Shown here in pieces: positions 62,902-64,000 of a DNA stretch of 64,000 bases. A program made the translations under genes and the position numbers. The stretch covers positions 1-64,000 of the forward strand of contig NOWV01000237.1 of the NCBI GenBank assembly GCA_003344405.1, in the 5' to 3' direction. How positions within the stretch are numbered: the stretch's first letter is position 1; every line of letters starts with the position of its first letter. The DNA is from Trichoplax sp. H2 (taxonomy: Eukaryota > Placozoa > Uniplacotomia > Trichoplacea). Below the pieces are notes generated by a model that did not search any database, was not told the origin of the DNA, and saw nothing but the letters and a program-made list of their open reading frames with translations.

Positions 62902-63971
62902 TTAACTCCATCGAAATGGGACAGTTCGAGGACGATCACCACCCTCCTTAACTAAAGGCTTATGAAATTCTTTTCCCTGGCGTGAATGATTCATAGCCCA
63001 ACAATGTTCGCAATAATATTGCAAGCAGGTAACATTAGAGCAAAAGAAAGGAGCAAATTTTCCGCCACATCGTGCTCCTTGGCAATGATCGCACATTTGG
63101 TCATCTAAAACATACGGCTTAACTTCGACCTACATAGGAGATTATTTATAAATTATTTGATGAACATCAATATTTCAATCAACACCTAGATAGTAATGCT
63201 AAATAGTTCGGCTACAATAATGGTATGTAGAGTGCGCCATCACCTTGCGGTTTATTACATAGAGTTAAAAGTAAATTGTTGATATATACCAATATACTAT
63301 ATATGGTGTTATTGTGCATAATTTAGCATCGTACCCTTTTATCAATATCTCCATGTTGTAGCTGAACAAAGCGGGCGCTAATGGCAGCAATGTAACTCTG
63401 TTGATTTGAAAAAGCAACACGTCCAGCACCTTTAGGATACTTCAACTCCGGATCGGTATCAATTCCAGCATAGCAAACACCACCATAGAAATCGTTCATA
63501 ATCTTAGCTAGCTCGCCTAAGAAAGGATTGAATTAATTATAGCTTATTATACTATTTGTATTTGTTGATTTTAGTCAAATGACCATGAAATCCATATTTT
63601 TCTGTAATTTTCCCAATTATTTACTTACATGCACGAAGTGGACGAGGCACACCGCCAACAAAAATTGTCTTCCTTGGATCGAGCGGTTTCGAATTATCCA
63701 TAACAAAATCGCTATCGGATAGATTCCAAGGTCGAATTTGAACCTAGTATTTTGATGAATAAAGTTTGACAGAATAGAGTAACAACTGTTAGTAAAGATG
63801 ATGATTACAGGTTTACTACGTCGTTTATCCTTCCCTTTTAACGTGTACTTACAGGTTTATGCTTGATGGTTGGACTTGAGACATACATAAACAATTTATC
63901 ATCATCACGAACACACGACTCTATCAATTTCTGAACAGAGACTTCTTCCTCAAATAATAAGAAAGCGTATC
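62902..63971 (-). CDS. CPEB: cytoplasmic polyadenylation element-binding protein, CPEB2/3/4 type (5' part outside window)
   Basis: RNA-binding translational regulator. Visible exons, 5' to 3': 63853-63971, 63629-63743, 63335-63516, 62902-63129; phases agree and ~214 C-terminal residues are covered. The first visible exon is the end of RRM1 (GYAFLLFEEE, VSSPTIK). Next come the inter-RRM linker VQIRPWNLSDSDFVMD, then RRM2 with RNP2 IFVGGVPRPLRA, the segment YGGVCYAGIDTDPELKYPKG and RNP1 AGRVAFSNQQSYIAAI. The last exon is the ZZ-type zinc-binding domain: CDHC, FFCSNVTC, YYCEHCW and two histidines before FHKPLVKEG. The near-identity of the linker and RRM2 places it with CPEB2-4 rather than CPEB1. 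The stop TAA is at 62902-62904. More exons (rest of RRM1 and the disordered N-terminus) lie beyond position 64000. Confidence 0.97.
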
Positions 63972-64000
63972 CTAATGGCGATAAAATAGAATTTTAAAAA

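Noticed and set aside
1-64000. tRNA, rRNA or known small-RNA genes
   Set aside because: I looked for B-box-like GGTTCRA stretches with matching arms and found none convincing; a covariance-model search (tRNAscan-SE, Infernal) would settle this.

Overview
This is a stretch of AT-rich animal nuclear genome. The genes are split into many short exons (27 to about 450 nt) by short GT-AG introns, no bacterial-type operons are seen, and every family identified is metazoan or broadly eukaryotic. The compactness (eight identified genes, about one per 8 kb) and the clear but distant similarity to human proteins suggest an early-branching invertebrate. A placozoan of the Trichoplax/Hoilungia type is my best guess, from general character and not from any species marker. 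All gene models were built by hand: frames were joined across splice sites and every exon-exon phase was checked for consistency.

Layout from left to right. 1-3.1 kb: repeat-rich DNA with GTAC-type palindromes and an 80-bp minisatellite. 3.18-5.41 kb (+): RABEPK (Rab9 effector with kelch repeats), 7 exons, 345 aa. 6.05-17.10 kb (-): a 34-exon gene for a ~1540-aa type I membrane protein with a ~1000-aa coiled-coil tail, resembling EVC2/limbin of the primary cilium, with a consensus X-box 376 bp upstream. 17.1-20.6 kb: non-coding, with a hairpin MITE candidate. 20.57-24.97 kb (-): PGM3, 19 exons, 531 aa. 27.33-29.22 kb (+): RAB28, 8 exons, 223 aa. 29.2-33.4 kb: non-coding, ending in a higher-order tandem array. 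33.39-38.66 kb (+): a TERF1/TERF2-type telomere-binding protein, 9 exons, 546 aa. 39.57-47.07 kb (-): insulin-degrading enzyme (IDE), 32 exons, 974 aa, ending in SKL. 47.16-48.24 kb: a minisatellite abutting the IDE 5' end. 48.2-53.6 kb: non-coding, with another MITE candidate. 53.63-54.51 kb (-) and 56.97-58.16 kb (+): two divergent glycogen-targeting PP1 subunits (PPP1R3 family) separated by a spacer with two perfect cAMP-response elements. 58.2-62.9 kb: non-coding with an AAT microsatellite. 62.90 kb to the right edge (-): the 3' half of a CPEB2/3/4-type gene.

The genes do not form one pathway. Two themes link neighbours: cilium biology (EVC2-like, RAB28, an X-box) and glycogen control (the PPP1R3 pair with CREs). 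The most distinctive non-coding pattern is that three unrelated minisatellite arrays lie just upstream of three different genes (RABEPK, TERF, IDE). I found no convincing undescribed molecular system; the observations worth testing are listed as findings.
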